In this document: positions 6,912 through 16,432 of the stretch, piece after piece
Layout of the letters: each line of letters begins with the position of its first letter
How positions within the stretch are numbered: the stretch's first letter is position 1
NCBI GenBank assembly: GCA_937891135.1
Contig: CALAFB010000029.1
Location: 1-46,505 of the forward strand
Reading direction: 5' to 3'
DNA length: 46,505 nt
DNA from: an uncultured Elusimicrobium sp.
Lineage (GTDB): Bacteria; Elusimicrobiota; Elusimicrobia; Elusimicrobiales; Elusimicrobiaceae
Program-made: the position numbers and the translations under genes
Notes under the pieces: generated by a model
The model's database searches: none
Seen by the model: the letters and a program-made list of their open reading frames with translations, nothing else
What the model was told of the DNA's origin: nothing

Positions 6912-8012
6912 CTAGCCAATTTGAGTGGAGCCGAAACTCATTCCCACTTCTAGTGCGGCTTTTACTTCCGCGCCGTGCGGGTCTACGCGTTTTAAGTGGG
7001 CGATAGCGTCTGCAATTTTGACTTCTGCCATTTGAAAACTTTTAAAAGATGCCATATAGCCGAATTTTTCTTCTAATACCATATCCAACGCTTTGGCCCC
7101 GTATAAGGTGGACAGCCAGCGGTCAAATGCGGTGGGCGTACCGCCGCGCTGGGTATGTCCTAAAACGCACGCGCGGGATTCAATACCCGTGCGTTGTTCA
7201 ATCATATCGCTTAACTTATAAGCAATACCGCCTAGGCGGATCGCGTCGGTGCTGCCGGCTACCGTGCGGGCGATGGCTTGCTCGCCGGCTTCGTTTTTCG
7301 CTCCTTCGGCAGCTACTACAATACTAAAGGTTTTACCGCGGCGTTTGCGGTTCAGAATGTATTCTACAATGATGTCATCATTGTACGGAATTTCCGGGAT
7401 GAGTACAATATCCCCGCCGCCCGCCAATGCAGAACGCAAAGCAATCCAGCCCGCATAGCGGCCCATGGTTTCCACAATCATTACGCGGTGGTGGGATTGC
7501 GCCGTGGTGTGTAAGCGGTCAATGGCTTCCGTAGCAATGTGTAAGGCAGAGTCAAACCCAAAGGTTTGGTCCGTAGCGTCCAAATCATTATCAATGGTTT
7601 TAGGAACGGCCACAATCGGCAACCCCATTTCTACAAATTGTTGGGACATGTGCAGCGTACCGTCCCCGCCAATGGTAATTAAAGCGTCTAATTCACGTTC
7701 TTTAAAATTGTGTAAGGCCACGCTGGAAACATCCCGCGGCTTTTCCGGCGTACCAAACGGGGCTAAGGTATATTTAAACGGATTAGCGATATTGCTAGTA
7801 CCTAAAATCGTACCGCCTAAGGTTAAAATACCGGAAACGGTTTCATTCGTAATTTTGAAAATATCGTTGCGTACTAAGCCGTCAAACCCGTTACGCACGC
7901 CGAATACTTCTATCCCATGCCCTAAGGCATTTTTGGCTACTGCCCGTACCACGGCATTTAAACCTGGGCAATCTCCGCCGGCAGTTAAAATTCCAATCCG
8001 TTTTATCGTCAT
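6912..8012 (-). CDS. pfkA: 6-phosphofructokinase, group III, probably ATP-dependent
   Basis: 366 residues. Phosphorylates fructose 6-phosphate, the committing step of glycolysis. Motifs: GILTAGGDCPGLNAV, IGGDGTLHMSQ, PKTIDNDLDATDQTFGFDSA (catalytic TIDND) and METMGRYAGWIA-type MGR region. The donor-determining positions are Gly after GGD (ATP type) combined with Lys in PKTIDND (otherwise common in PPi enzymes). This pair is known in group III ATP enzymes of actinomycetes, so ATP is favoured but PPi use is not excluded. GAGGAGAA precedes the start. It sits 15 bases after ispH in the same operon; sugar breakdown fits with glycogen phosphorylase elsewhere in the window. Confidence 0.9.
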   Translation of the reverse strand: MTIKRIGILTAGGDCPGLNAVVRAVAKNALGHGIEVFGVRNGFDGLVRNDIFKITNETVSGILTLGGTILGTSNIANPFKYTLAPFGTPEKPRDVSSVALHNFKERELDALITIGGDGTLHMSQQFVEMGLPIVAVPKTIDNDLDATDQTFGFDSALHIATEAIDRLHTTAQSHHRVMIVETMGRYAGWIALRSALAGGGDIVLIPEIPYNDDIIVEYILNRKRRGKTFSIVVAAEGAKNEAGEQAIARTVAGSTDAIRLGGIAYKLSDMIEQRTGIESRACVLGHTQRGGTPTAFDRWLSTLYGAKALDMVLEEKFGYMASFKSFQMAEVKIADAIAHLKRVDPHGAEVKAALEVGMSFGSTQIG

Positions 8013-8027
8013 CGTATTCTCCTCGTT

Positions 8028-8894
8028 TTAAAAAGCATTCCGAATGGAACGTACGCGATATACAACCCCTTCAATTACCCAACTGGGTGTAGAGGCACCG
8101 GCGGTAATAAATACTTTCTTTGCGTTTTTGACTAACTCATGGTCCAACTCTCCTTCCGTTTCCACATGTTGGACGTGCTTGGTAAGCCCTTGGCACAGTT
8201 GCGCTAAACGCGTGGTATTTGCACTATGTTTACCACCTACTACAATGACAAGGTCTGCTTGTTGCGCTTGTTCAATGGTTTCTTTTTGGCGGTCCTTGGT
8301 GGGCTGGCAAATCGTATTAGAAATCAAACATTCATCTGCGTGTTTTTTGATTTCTTCGGCCATTTCATAAAATACATTTTCAGGTTGTGTAGTTTGGCTG
8401 ACTACGTGAATTTTGGCAAAATGCGGTAACGCTTGTGCTTCCGCCAAGTTAGATACCACGGTTACGCGGTCTTGTGCATAGCCCATAAGGCCAATTACTT
8501 CGGCGTGTTCTTTATCCCCTACAATAACGGTATGATAATCCTGCACGGCAAATTTGGCAATTAAATTTTGGGCGTGTTTGACCAAGGGGCAGGTAGCATC
8601 TACCACGGCAATTTCGCAACTTTCAATGCTGCGTTGCAAATCCGGTGTAATTCCGTGGGCACGGATGACAAGTACGCCGCGTTTGTTTTCGGCTTGTTCG
8701 GGGGTATCAATGGCAATAATCTTTTTCATGGCCAACATTTCAATGGCTTGTTTATTGTGGATAAGCGGTCCTAACGTATAGATAGGTTTACGTTTGGCGG
8801 CTTCCAATGCCATGACTTGGTCAATGGCTTGTTTAACACCGGGGCAAAACCCGGCGGATTTGGCTACAACAATAGAATCTGCACGTTTTCTCAT
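8028..8894 (-). CDS. ispH: 4-hydroxy-3-methylbut-2-enyl diphosphate reductase
   Basis: 288 residues. Last enzyme of the MEP isoprenoid pathway, a [4Fe-4S] protein giving IPP and DMAPP. The three cluster cysteines lie in SAGFCPGVKQAI, VDATCPLV and NTICQPTKDRQ. HNKQ, IRAHGI, SQTTQP and GGKHSANTTRL are the typical substrate-binding segments. First gene of an operon with pfkA and rlmB. TATAAT at 8906-8901 ends six bases before the ATG, so translation is probably leaderless. Confidence 0.95.
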   Translation of the reverse strand: MRKRADSIVVAKSAGFCPGVKQAIDQVMALEAAKRKPIYTLGPLIHNKQAIEMLAMKKIIAIDTPEQAENKRGVLVIRAHGITPDLQRSIESCEIAVVDATCPLVKHAQNLIAKFAVQDYHTVIVGDKEHAEVIGLMGYAQDRVTVVSNLAEAQALPHFAKIHVVSQTTQPENVFYEMAEEIKKHADECLISNTICQPTKDRQKETIEQAQQADLVIVVGGKHSANTTRLAQLCQGLTKHVQHVETEGELDHELVKNAKKVFITAGASTPSWVIEGVVYRVRSIRNAF

Positions 8895-8900
8895 ACTTAT

Positions 8901-8906
8901 ATTATA
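8901..8906 (-). promoter_or_regulatory. -10 element of a leaderless promoter (ispH operon)
   Basis: TATAAT on the minus strand, six bases before the ispH ATG (8894). No convincing -35 at 17 bp. Confidence 0.6.
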
Positions 8907-9066
8907 GAAAATTTGAATAAAGTGTGAGTAGTTATTAGTAGATTATATTTAAAAATCAGAATTCTGTTTTTTTATATTTCTCTATCCTGCCCAGAGGTGC
9001 ACATTTATTGAGTCATTAACTGGAATATGAATTAAAGTGAAAATCGTTTCTCTCTTTCTATTTTGC

Positions 9067-9072
9067 TATAAT
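9067..9072 (+). promoter_or_regulatory. -10 element of a leaderless promoter (PBP1A)
   Basis: TATAAT ends seven bases before the ATG at 9080, with no Shine-Dalgarno in between. The 185-base gap to the divergent ispH promoter holds nothing else I can identify. Confidence 0.6.
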
Positions 9073-9079
9073 ACCTAAT

Positions 9080-11212
9080 ATGGGTCAAAAACGGATTATT
9101 TTTTCTAAATTATTCATCATAGGTTCGTTAGCGGGGCTGGCTGTACTTATTTTAGGCAGCGCGGTATTTATGCGGTATATTTTGTCCGGCTTGCCGCCTG
9201 TGTATGAAATGGAAGAATATACGCCGTCCCTCACCACGAAAGTATATGACCGTAATAATGAACTCATTCACGAATTTTCTATAGAAAAGCGCAATATGGT
9301 ACCGCTGGAAGAAATCCCGGTGGACTTGCAAAACGCGGTGGTAGCGATGGAGGACCGCAACTTTTTCTCCCACCCGGGGTTTTCTTTGCGCGGGATCGGG
9401 CGGGCCTTACTGAGTGATATGCGCACCGGTAGTGCCAAGCAAGGGGCTTCTACGTTAACCCAGCAGCTTTCCCGCGGCGTGTTTTTAACACAAGAAAAGA
9501 AACTGATCCGCAAAATCCGGGAAATCATTTTGGCTGTTCAAATAGAGCACCGCTTTAGTAAGCGCGAAATTTTACAACTTTATTTAAACCAAATCTATTT
9601 GGGCAGCGGTTCCTATGGTGTAAAAGCAGCCGCTAAAAAATATTTTGATAAAGATTTAAGCGATATTACTACCGGCGAAGCGGCCCTCTTAGTAGGGTTG
9701 ATTCCGGCCCCGGGGCGGTATAATCCGTTTGCAAACCCAGCCATAGCCCAACAACGCCGGGACCTTGTATTAGATGTAATGCGGGAACAAAATTATATCA
9801 CAGAGGAAGAATTGGCTGTTGCTAAACAAGAGCCTATGCCTGTTAAGCCGTCGCAAGTGGAAGAAAATAAGCCGGGCCGTTATTTTATTGAGCATATCCG
9901 CCGTATTTTGGAATTTAAATACGGGACGGATGCTGTATGGAAAGCCGGGCTCAACATTTACACTACGTTGGATATTCACCAACAAAAAATGGCCGAAGAA
10001 ACCATGAATAAGTTCCTATCTGAATTTGATGAGCAAGTGGCTAAGGGACTTGGCATTGAAATTGACCCCAATGATACAGAAGCAGAGGTTTCCCAACCAA
10101 CGGATGAAGAAGAAACGGCTCCAGTCAATCCTTCCGAGCAAGCTCCCCGTTTACAAGGTGCGTTTATGGCGCGGGATGTAAAGTCAGGGGCGGTACGCGT
10201 GTTAATTGGCGGGCGGGAATATGATGAAAGTAAGTTTAACCGTGCTACCCAGGCCAAACGTCAGCCGGGCTCATCTTTTAAACCGTACGTATGGATGGCA
10301 GCTTTACAAAAAGGATATACTCCGGCTACCCTGGTCAAAGACCTTTCTACCATGTTTTATTACGACGGGCGCAATTGGCACGCATTTGATGAAAATGCCG
10401 ATTTGTATTCATTAGATTTGGCTAAGCAATCCTTTATTTCCAGCAAAGATTTTAACGTATGGGTCCCGCAAAACTATGGTGGAAAAAGTGAAGGGTGGGT
10501 TACGCTCCGCAAAGGGCTTGAAAAATCTAAGAATTTAGTAGCTGTTAATTTGATTGATGCGGTGGGTATTCCGGAAGTGATCCGTGTAGCCCGCAAAGCG
10601 GGTATTACGGCCAATTTACCGCGTGTACCTGCCTTGGCCCTGGGGGTTAGTGTGGTACAAATGGATGAACATTTAGCGGCACTTACTACCTTTGCCAACG
10701 GCGGAATTCATACCGATAACTACTATATTGAACGTGTGGAAGATGCTAACGGACGGATTTTGGAGCAGCATATCCCGGTAGAGCAAGAACAATTTTCCCC
10801 GCAACATTCTTACTTACTTATCAATATGATGAAAGGGGTGGTTCAACGCGGGAGTGGTGCGTATGTCAACCGTTTGGGCCGTAATATTGCCGGGAAAACA
10901 GGTACTACCCAAAGCCACCGTGATATGTGGTTTGTAGGGATGACTCCGCATACCTCAGCGGCGGCTTGGATGGGCTATGATGATGACACTTCGTACGAAA
11001 ATGCCGCCAAATTTACCGGCAGTACCACAGCCCGCTGGTGGACGGCTATTATGGAGCAAATTTTAAAAGACGAACCTAATGATGATTTCGCCGTACCGGA
11101 AGGGATTTCTTTCGCTTACGTAAATCCGCTGACTGGGAAATTGGCTACTCCTGCCGAACGTAACAAAATGTTAGAAGCATTTATTTCCGGCACAGAACCG
11201 CAAAGTTTTTAA
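9080..11212 (+). CDS. mrcA: Bifunctional penicillin-binding protein 1A
   Basis: 710 residues. Builds and cross-links peptidoglycan on the outer face of the inner membrane. N-terminal membrane anchor at about 9-34, then a GT51 glycosyltransferase domain with catalytic Glu91 in MEDRNFFSHPG and the QGASTLTQQLSR and LNQIYLG motifs. The class A transpeptidase domain follows, with SxxK in PGSSFKPY, SKN, and KTG in GKTGTTQSHRDMWFVG. An acidic linker of about 40 residues (EIDPNDTEAEVSQ...) separates the halves. Starts an operon with mfd 15 bases downstream. Its likely lipoprotein activator LpoB is encoded at 30860. Confidence 0.92.
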   Translation: MGQKRIIFSKLFIIGSLAGLAVLILGSAVFMRYILSGLPPVYEMEEYTPSLTTKVYDRNNELIHEFSIEKRNMVPLEEIPVDLQNAVVAMEDRNFFSHPGFSLRGIGRALLSDMRTGSAKQGASTLTQQLSRGVFLTQEKKLIRKIREIILAVQIEHRFSKREILQLYLNQIYLGSGSYGVKAAAKKYFDKDLSDITTGEAALLVGLIPAPGRYNPFANPAIAQQRRDLVLDVMREQNYITEEELAVAKQEPMPVKPSQVEENKPGRYFIEHIRRILEFKYGTDAVWKAGLNIYTTLDIHQQKMAEETMNKFLSEFDEQVAKGLGIEIDPNDTEAEVSQPTDEEETAPVNPSEQAPRLQGAFMARDVKSGAVRVLIGGREYDESKFNRATQAKRQPGSSFKPYVWMAALQKGYTPATLVKDLSTMFYYDGRNWHAFDENADLYSLDLAKQSFISSKDFNVWVPQNYGGKSEGWVTLRKGLEKSKNLVAVNLIDAVGIPEVIRVARKAGITANLPRVPALALGVSVVQMDEHLAALTTFANGGIHTDNYYIERVEDANGRILEQHIPVEQEQFSPQHSYLLINMMKGVVQRGSGAYVNRLGRNIAGKTGTTQSHRDMWFVGMTPHTSAAAWMGYDDDTSYENAAKFTGSTTARWWTAIMEQILKDEPNDDFAVPEGISFAYVNPLTGKLATPAERNKMLEAFISGTEPQSF

Positions 11213-11227
11213 TCTTTCTGATTTTGT

Positions 11228-14200
11228 ATGAGTTTACCTGCTTCTTTTGCGCGTTATTATGGCCTGGCTAACCAGGCTGGGAAAGCCTACGTCATCTGCC
11301 GGGATTTACTGCCTAATCATTCGGAAATTGTGTTTGTCAGCGCGCATGATTTAGAGGATTTTCAGGCAGCCGCTCATACGTTTATTTCGGTTTCTACGCA
11401 AGTACTTTCTTTTCCGTCTACTCCGCTGGGCCAAACATATTTTTTATACCAATTAGCTACTACTTTAACCGGGAAACGGCTCATTAGTATCCCGTACGAA
11501 GCGTTACAAATGCCGTTTCCTGCCCCCAAGGAATTACGGGCCCGTACTTCTGTTATCCATACCGGGGCTGTATTACGCCGGGCAGAACTGTTAGATAAAC
11601 TGGAAAAGCTGGGATATTCCCGGGATGAATATACAGAAGTGCCCGGACAATATGCCGTCCGCGGCAGCGTAGTAGATATTTTTTGTTTGGACCAATCTTT
11701 CCCGTTACGTATTTATTTTGCAGGGAACCGTGTAGAAAGCATCCATTCTTTTGATATAGATAGCCAAGAAACCCGCGCTATAACAGATCAAGCATTATTA
11801 GTACCGCTTACGTTTGAAGATACTCCTGCCACACTAGCAGATTATCTACCGGGTGCTTTTTATATTTTTGATGAACCTTCCCAAATTCCCGAAGAAGTAC
11901 CGTGTACCAATACGGTTATTTTTACGGCCCTTCCTACCACTACGGACAGCATAGACGGTCGCCTAAAAGCAAATTTATTTTTTGGAAATAATTTAGATTT
12001 GCTTTGCCAAGAAATTCATCGCTTGTACCAGGAGCATTTCCATATTACAATAGGTTGTTTAAACCGTGGCGAATTAGAGCGTATGAGTGAAGTCCTTTCT
12101 GACCGGGCCGTTTTAGACCAAGTACAGTTGTCTATTTTGCCGCTTACGAAGGGGTTTATTGACGGGAAAAATAAGCAAGCCTTTATTACATCGAATGAAA
12201 TTTTTAACCGTCGTTTCAGCATGGTACGTGCCTTAAAAAATTTGGAAATGGAAAATGCCAAACGGGTCCGTTTCAAAGAACTGGTCCCTGGGGATTACAT
12301 CGTCCACCGGGACCACGGCATTGGCCGTTACCTGGGGTTGGAAATTCTGCACCCTACCGAGCATCCCCTAGAATGTTTGGCCATTGAATACCGTAACAAT
12401 AGCAAATTATATGTGCCTATGTACGATTTTAAAAAAGTACAAAAATATATTTCTGCGGGAGGAAAACGCCCTGCATTAGCTTCCTTAGGTGGTACCCGGT
12501 GGCAAGAAGCTAAAAAACACGTGAAAGAAGAAGCCCAAAAAGCGGCCAAAGAAATTTTGCGTTTAGAAGCTTTACGCCAAGCAACTGCAGCCCCGGCCAC
12601 ACCTGGGGATGCCCGTATGGAACAAGAGTTTGCGGATTCGTTCCCGTATGAACTGACTAACGGCCAGCAGCAAGCCATTACAGAAACTTTGCGGGATTTG
12701 GATTTACCTAAACCCATGGATCGTGTGCTTATCGGGGATGTAGGGTTTGGCAAAACGGAAGTAGCCATGCGGGCTGCATTAAAAGTGGCGTTATCAGGTA
12801 AGCAGGTAATGGTATTGGTTCCCACCACTATTTTGGCCGACCAACACTATAAAACATTTACCAAACGTATGGCTGGATTTCCTATCAATATCCGTATGTT
12901 ATGCCGCTTCCAAACGGTGCAAGAACAGAAAAAAATTATTGCGGAACTTAAAAACGGTTTATGCGATATTATTATTGGGACTCACCGTTTATTTAGTAAG
13001 GATATTGCGTGTAAAGCATTAGGGCTTGTAATTATTGACGAGGAACACCGCTTTGGCGTGAAACAAAAAGAAAAAATTCGTGCTGTTAGTGCCGGCGTGC
13101 ATTGTTTGATGTTAAGTGCTACCCCTATTCCGCGCACGCTGAATCAGTCGCTTTCGTCCCTTCGGGATATTTCTTTGATAGATACGCCTCCGCGGGGCCG
13201 CACTCCGATTAAAACGGTTGTAACCGCCTGGAGTGATGAGTTGGCCGCCGCGGCTATTCAGCAGGAACTCGTCCGTGGCGGACAAGTTTACTATGTATAT
13301 AATGCCGTGCGGGATATGCAAGAACGGCTTACGTTTTTACGCAAACTGGTTCCCCAGGCGCGTATTTGTATGGCACACGGCCAAATGCCGGAAAAAGAAT
13401 TGGAACAAACTTTGTGGAACTTTAACCAGGGGCATTACGACGTATTGCTGGCTTCCACCATTATTGAATCCGGCATTGATATTACGAATGCGAATACACT
13501 TATTGTGGAAGACGCGCAAGATTTTGGGTTGGCCCAGCTTTATCAGCTGCGTGGACGTATTGGACGTGGCGAGCAAAAAGCTTATTGTTATTTATTTCAC
13601 CCGGATTGGTTGTTTAACAAAGACGAACCAACCGACAACTATGCGGATTTAGCTGCTTTTTATTGGAAGCCTAAACCGAAGAAAGACCCTACTTCTGGAG
13701 CAAAAGAACGCTTGGCGGCCCTTATGGAATTTGGGGAACTGGGTAGTGGATTTCGGTTAGCGTTACGGGATATGGAAATTCGCGGAGCCGGGGATTTATT
13801 AGGGGTGCGGCAACACGGTTACGTCAATGAAGTGGGGCTTACGTTATATTGTGATTTAGTGGCTGCTGAGGTAAAAAAATTAAAGGGGCAGCCTGTAGAA
13901 CGTCTGCTGCAAGCCAAAGTGAATTTGCCGGTAACTGCCTTTATTCCGCCGGATTATTTACCGGACGAATCCGCACGTCTAAAAACATATAAAGAATTGA
14001 TGGCTGCTGGCCCAGCTGAAACAGCAGCCGTATTAGCCCGTCTGCAAGATCAATGCGGGCCTGTCCCGGCAGAAATTAAACAATTGATAGAAGTCATTTC
14101 ACTTTCCCGTCAAGCCGGGAAGGCGGGGATTTATCAAATGGATTGGGTGGACCCCGCTTTAGCATGTTCTTTTTCATCCCATACCCGCTTGCCGGCAAAT

Positions 14201-14359
14201 TTGCCCCAAGTTTTACTGGCCCAATACGGAGCGCAACAAGTGCAATTTTTACATACACGGCAAGGATATGGCTTGCGGCTCTTAGTCCCGGACGGACAAA
14301 CTCCGTTTGCGTTTGCCCAAGAATTTATCGGATTTTTAAACGGCCTAAAAACTATCTAA
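11228..14359 (+). CDS. mfd: Transcription-repair coupling factor
   Basis: 1043 residues, slightly short for the family. Removes RNA polymerase stalled at lesions and recruits UvrA. Order: UvrB-like N-terminal region; RNA-polymerase interaction domain around LVPGDYIVHRDHGIGRYLG; superfamily 2 translocase with Walker A GDVGFGKTEVA, DEEH box, SATPIPRT and QLRGRIGRG; C-terminal TRCF domain. It begins 15 bases after the PBP1A stop without a Shine-Dalgarno. The combination PBP1A-mfd-PpiC is a compact operon of envelope and genome-maintenance genes. Confidence 0.93.
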   Translation: MSLPASFARYYGLANQAGKAYVICRDLLPNHSEIVFVSAHDLEDFQAAAHTFISVSTQVLSFPSTPLGQTYFLYQLATTLTGKRLISIPYEALQMPFPAPKELRARTSVIHTGAVLRRAELLDKLEKLGYSRDEYTEVPGQYAVRGSVVDIFCLDQSFPLRIYFAGNRVESIHSFDIDSQETRAITDQALLVPLTFEDTPATLADYLPGAFYIFDEPSQIPEEVPCTNTVIFTALPTTTDSIDGRLKANLFFGNNLDLLCQEIHRLYQEHFHITIGCLNRGELERMSEVLSDRAVLDQVQLSILPLTKGFIDGKNKQAFITSNEIFNRRFSMVRALKNLEMENAKRVRFKELVPGDYIVHRDHGIGRYLGLEILHPTEHPLECLAIEYRNNSKLYVPMYDFKKVQKYISAGGKRPALASLGGTRWQEAKKHVKEEAQKAAKEILRLEALRQATAAPATPGDARMEQEFADSFPYELTNGQQQAITETLRDLDLPKPMDRVLIGDVGFGKTEVAMRAALKVALSGKQVMVLVPTTILADQHYKTFTKRMAGFPINIRMLCRFQTVQEQKKIIAELKNGLCDIIIGTHRLFSKDIACKALGLVIIDEEHRFGVKQKEKIRAVSAGVHCLMLSATPIPRTLNQSLSSLRDISLIDTPPRGRTPIKTVVTAWSDELAAAAIQQELVRGGQVYYVYNAVRDMQERLTFLRKLVPQARICMAHGQMPEKELEQTLWNFNQGHYDVLLASTIIESGIDITNANTLIVEDAQDFGLAQLYQLRGRIGRGEQKAYCYLFHPDWLFNKDEPTDNYADLAAFYWKPKPKKDPTSGAKERLAALMEFGELGSGFRLALRDMEIRGAGDLLGVRQHGYVNEVGLTLYCDLVAAEVKKLKGQPVERLLQAKVNLPVTAFIPPDYLPDESARLKTYKELMAAGPAETAAVLARLQDQCGPVPAEIKQLIEVISLSRQAGKAGIYQMDWVDPALACSFSSHTRLPANLPQVLLAQYGAQQVQFLHTRQGYGLRLLVPDGQTPFAFAQEFIGFLNGLKTI

Positions 14360-14365
14360 AAATGG

Positions 14366-14371
14366 TATAGT
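14366..14371 (+). promoter_or_regulatory. Possible leaderless -10 element (parvulin lipoprotein)
   Basis: TATAGT ends six bases before ATG 14378. Read-through from mfd is also likely. Confidence 0.4.
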
Positions 14372-14377
14372 ATGTAT

Positions 14378-15196
14378 ATGAGGTACGCCGGATTGATTGG
14401 ATGCTTGTTGGTGTTTGTGGGGGGGTGTCATAAAGACCCTTCCGCTGCGGTTGATGCCACCTCTGCAGCCGCCCGCATTGGTACCGTTGTCATTACCGAA
14501 CAAGATGTGCAAAATAGTTTGCCGTTATTAGATGCCCAAGACCGGCAATTTGCCCAAACTGCTATTGGGCGGCAGAACCTAGTTCAAATTCTTACACGTG
14601 AAAAATTGATTTTAGAAGATGCCCGTGCTACGGGGTTGGACCAGCAAACGCAGTACAAACAATTATTAGACCAAAAACGGGCCGAGTTGGATGCTATTTA
14701 TGAACAATTTGCTGCAGAGTCCCTCATTCGTTTTTGGTATGAGCAAAAAGAAAATGCCTTGGAACCGTCTGAAAAAGAAATCAAAGACTATTTTGCCCAA
14801 TATCCTTATGAAATGACAATCAAACAAATTATTGTGGATAATGCCCAAACGGCAGACCAGATTTTACGCACGCTGAAAGGGGCTCCCGGGCGTTGGAACG
14901 AAATGTCCCGCCAGTATTCTATCGCACCGGAAAGTTTAAAAACGCTGACGTTTATGCCGGGGGAATATTTAGACAGTTTAGAAGTAGTTGCCGCTAATTC
15001 GCCTTCCGGTAAAGTACAAGGGTTCTTTAAAACCCCGCAAGGATTTCATATAATAATGAAAACAAATGAAAACCGGCTGACGTTTGAAAAAGCCGCTCCG
15101 CGCATTAAGCAAATTCTGCAAAACCAACGGTTGGATGAACTGCTTGATACGCTTAAAACACAATACGAGGTTATTATTTATGATAAAAACGAGTAA
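14378..15196 (+). CDS. Parvulin-type peptidyl-prolyl isomerase / SurA-like lipoprotein
   Basis: 272 residues. Signal peptide with lipobox ending VGGC (Cys about 17), so it is probably anchored to a membrane facing the periplasm. SurA-like N-terminal helical region (about 28-130) with VVITEQDVQNSLPLL, then a divergent parvulin domain (about 140-250) with IKQIIVDN, a Ser-rich middle and TPQGFHIIM. Likely chaperone for outer-membrane or exported proteins. The second ATG (14378) is chosen because a TATAGT box lies six bases upstream and the signal peptide starts there. Its end overlaps the next parvulin gene by 17 bases, so the two may cooperate. Confidence 0.8.
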   Translation: MRYAGLIGCLLVFVGGCHKDPSAAVDATSAAARIGTVVITEQDVQNSLPLLDAQDRQFAQTAIGRQNLVQILTREKLILEDARATGLDQQTQYKQLLDQKRAELDAIYEQFAAESLIRFWYEQKENALEPSEKEIKDYFAQYPYEMTIKQIIVDNAQTADQILRTLKGAPGRWNEMSRQYSIAPESLKTLTFMPGEYLDSLEVVAANSPSGKVQGFFKTPQGFHIIMKTNENRLTFEKAAPRIKQILQNQRLDELLDTLKTQYEVIIYDKNE

Positions 15197-16343
15197 AATT
15201 TTAGCCGTGCTATGTGCGGCTGTATTAGGGGTAAGTGCCCAAGCAAAAGTGATGGATTCTTCCGTGGCTACGGTAAACGGGAAACCGGTGCTGGCTTCCG
15301 AATATGATGCGTATGTAGAAGAAGTAACTGCCCAATATGCTGCCAATGCTCCGCAAGTGTTGGAACGCCCGTATGCGAAAGATATTATGGGCAAAGAAAT
15401 TTTAAAAGATTTGATTGCCAAGGAACTTATTTATCAGGCTGCCCAAGAAGCCAAAATTACGGTCAAAGATTCGGAACTAGACGAAGGGGTCAATGAAATA
15501 AAAAACCGTTTTGTAATTGATGAAAAAACCGGTAAAGAAGACCCCAAAGGAGCCGAAAAACGGTTTAACGAAGCCTTAAAAAAACAAGGGCTTACGATGA
15601 AATCCTTCCGGGCTAAACTAACCAAAGAAATTGCTTCCCATAAATATTTAGAGCAAGAACTTCCTAAAAACATTAAACCTGTGGAAGAAGCCGATGCCAA
15701 AGCGTTGTATGAGGATGTGCAAGCCGTCTTAAAAAATAACACCAAAAAAATCAAAGAATTAGAAAAGAAAGACCCGCAATACTTACAACAAGTACAAGCC
15801 ATTGCTGCTAAATTAAAACAACTGACGTCGGAACAAGTGCGTGTAGGGCATATTTATTTGGCAGTAACTAAAGATATGTCTGCCGACGAAGTTGCCAAAA
15901 AAGCAGAACTAGCCAAAAAAATCAAAAAAGAAATTGACGGCGGGATGGACTTTTCGGTAGCAGTTAAAACCTATACCGAAGACCAACAAGCCTTGGCTAC
16001 CGGGGGGGATATGATTTTAATTAAAGGGATTGCTCCCAAAGAAATTGATGCCAAAGCATTCTCGTTAGCCGTAGGCAAAGTGAGTGAGCCCATTAAAACG
16101 GACGTGGGATACCATATCCTTAAAATTAAAGAAAAACGCGCCGAACGGGCCATTAGTTACGACGATATCAAAAATGACTTGGGCCAATATTTAGCCCAAA
16201 CCCGTGTGTTAGAAGCACAAGGTAAGTTATTGGACGATTTAGCAGATAAAGCCGATATTAAAATTACCAAAGAATTTGAACTGGATAAAGTGATTGCTGC
16301 GAAGCAGGCTGAAGCGGCCCAAAAAGAAGAAATAAAAAAATAG
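15180..16343 (+). CDS. SurA/PpiD-like peptidyl-prolyl isomerase
   Basis: 387 residues from ATG 15180, chosen because MIKTSKILAVLCAAVLGVSAQA is a good signal peptide; an upstream in-frame start lies inside the previous gene. SurA_N-like helical domain (about 25-190; SSVATVNGKPVLASEYD), Lys-rich helix, then a parvulin domain (about 215-340) with VRVGHIYLAV, LATGGDM, VGKVSEPIKTDVGYHILKI, the typical rotamase core. Expected to assist folding of envelope proteins. Last gene of the PBP1A-mfd-PpiC run; a palindromic repeat follows at 16360. Confidence 0.85.
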   Translation: MIKTSKILAVLCAAVLGVSAQAKVMDSSVATVNGKPVLASEYDAYVEEVTAQYAANAPQVLERPYAKDIMGKEILKDLIAKELIYQAAQEAKITVKDSELDEGVNEIKNRFVIDEKTGKEDPKGAEKRFNEALKKQGLTMKSFRAKLTKEIASHKYLEQELPKNIKPVEEADAKALYEDVQAVLKNNTKKIKELEKKDPQYLQQVQAIAAKLKQLTSEQVRVGHIYLAVTKDMSADEVAKKAELAKKIKKEIDGGMDFSVAVKTYTEDQQALATGGDMILIKGIAPKEIDAKAFSLAVGKVSEPIKTDVGYHILKIKEKRAERAISYDDIKNDLGQYLAQTRVLEAQGKLLDDLADKADIKITKEFELDKVIAAKQAEAAQKEEIKK

Positions 16344-16359
16344 TTTTAGCACTAAGGTT

Positions 16360-16417
16360 CCCCCTTGCCTCCTCGCCCTAGAAGGAGAGGAAGCCACGTA
16401 CGTGGCAGGTAAGGGGG
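16360..16417. repeat. Palindromic intergenic repeat (three-arm hairpin)
   Basis: CCCCCTTGCC (16360-16369) pairs with GGTAAGGGGG (16408-16417) with one G-T pair; inside are CTCCT/AGGAG (16369-16373 with 16383-16387) and the perfect palindrome GCCACGTACGTGGC (16393-16406). It may end the upstream operon. It resembles dispersed palindromic repeats seen in many genomes; only one copy is in this window. Confidence 0.6.
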
Positions 16418-16432
16418 TGTGTTATATAAGTT

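Noticed and set aside
7465..8031. 188-codon plus-strand frame opposite pfkA
   Set aside because: Antisense to a clear phosphofructokinase; no motif and no ribosome site.
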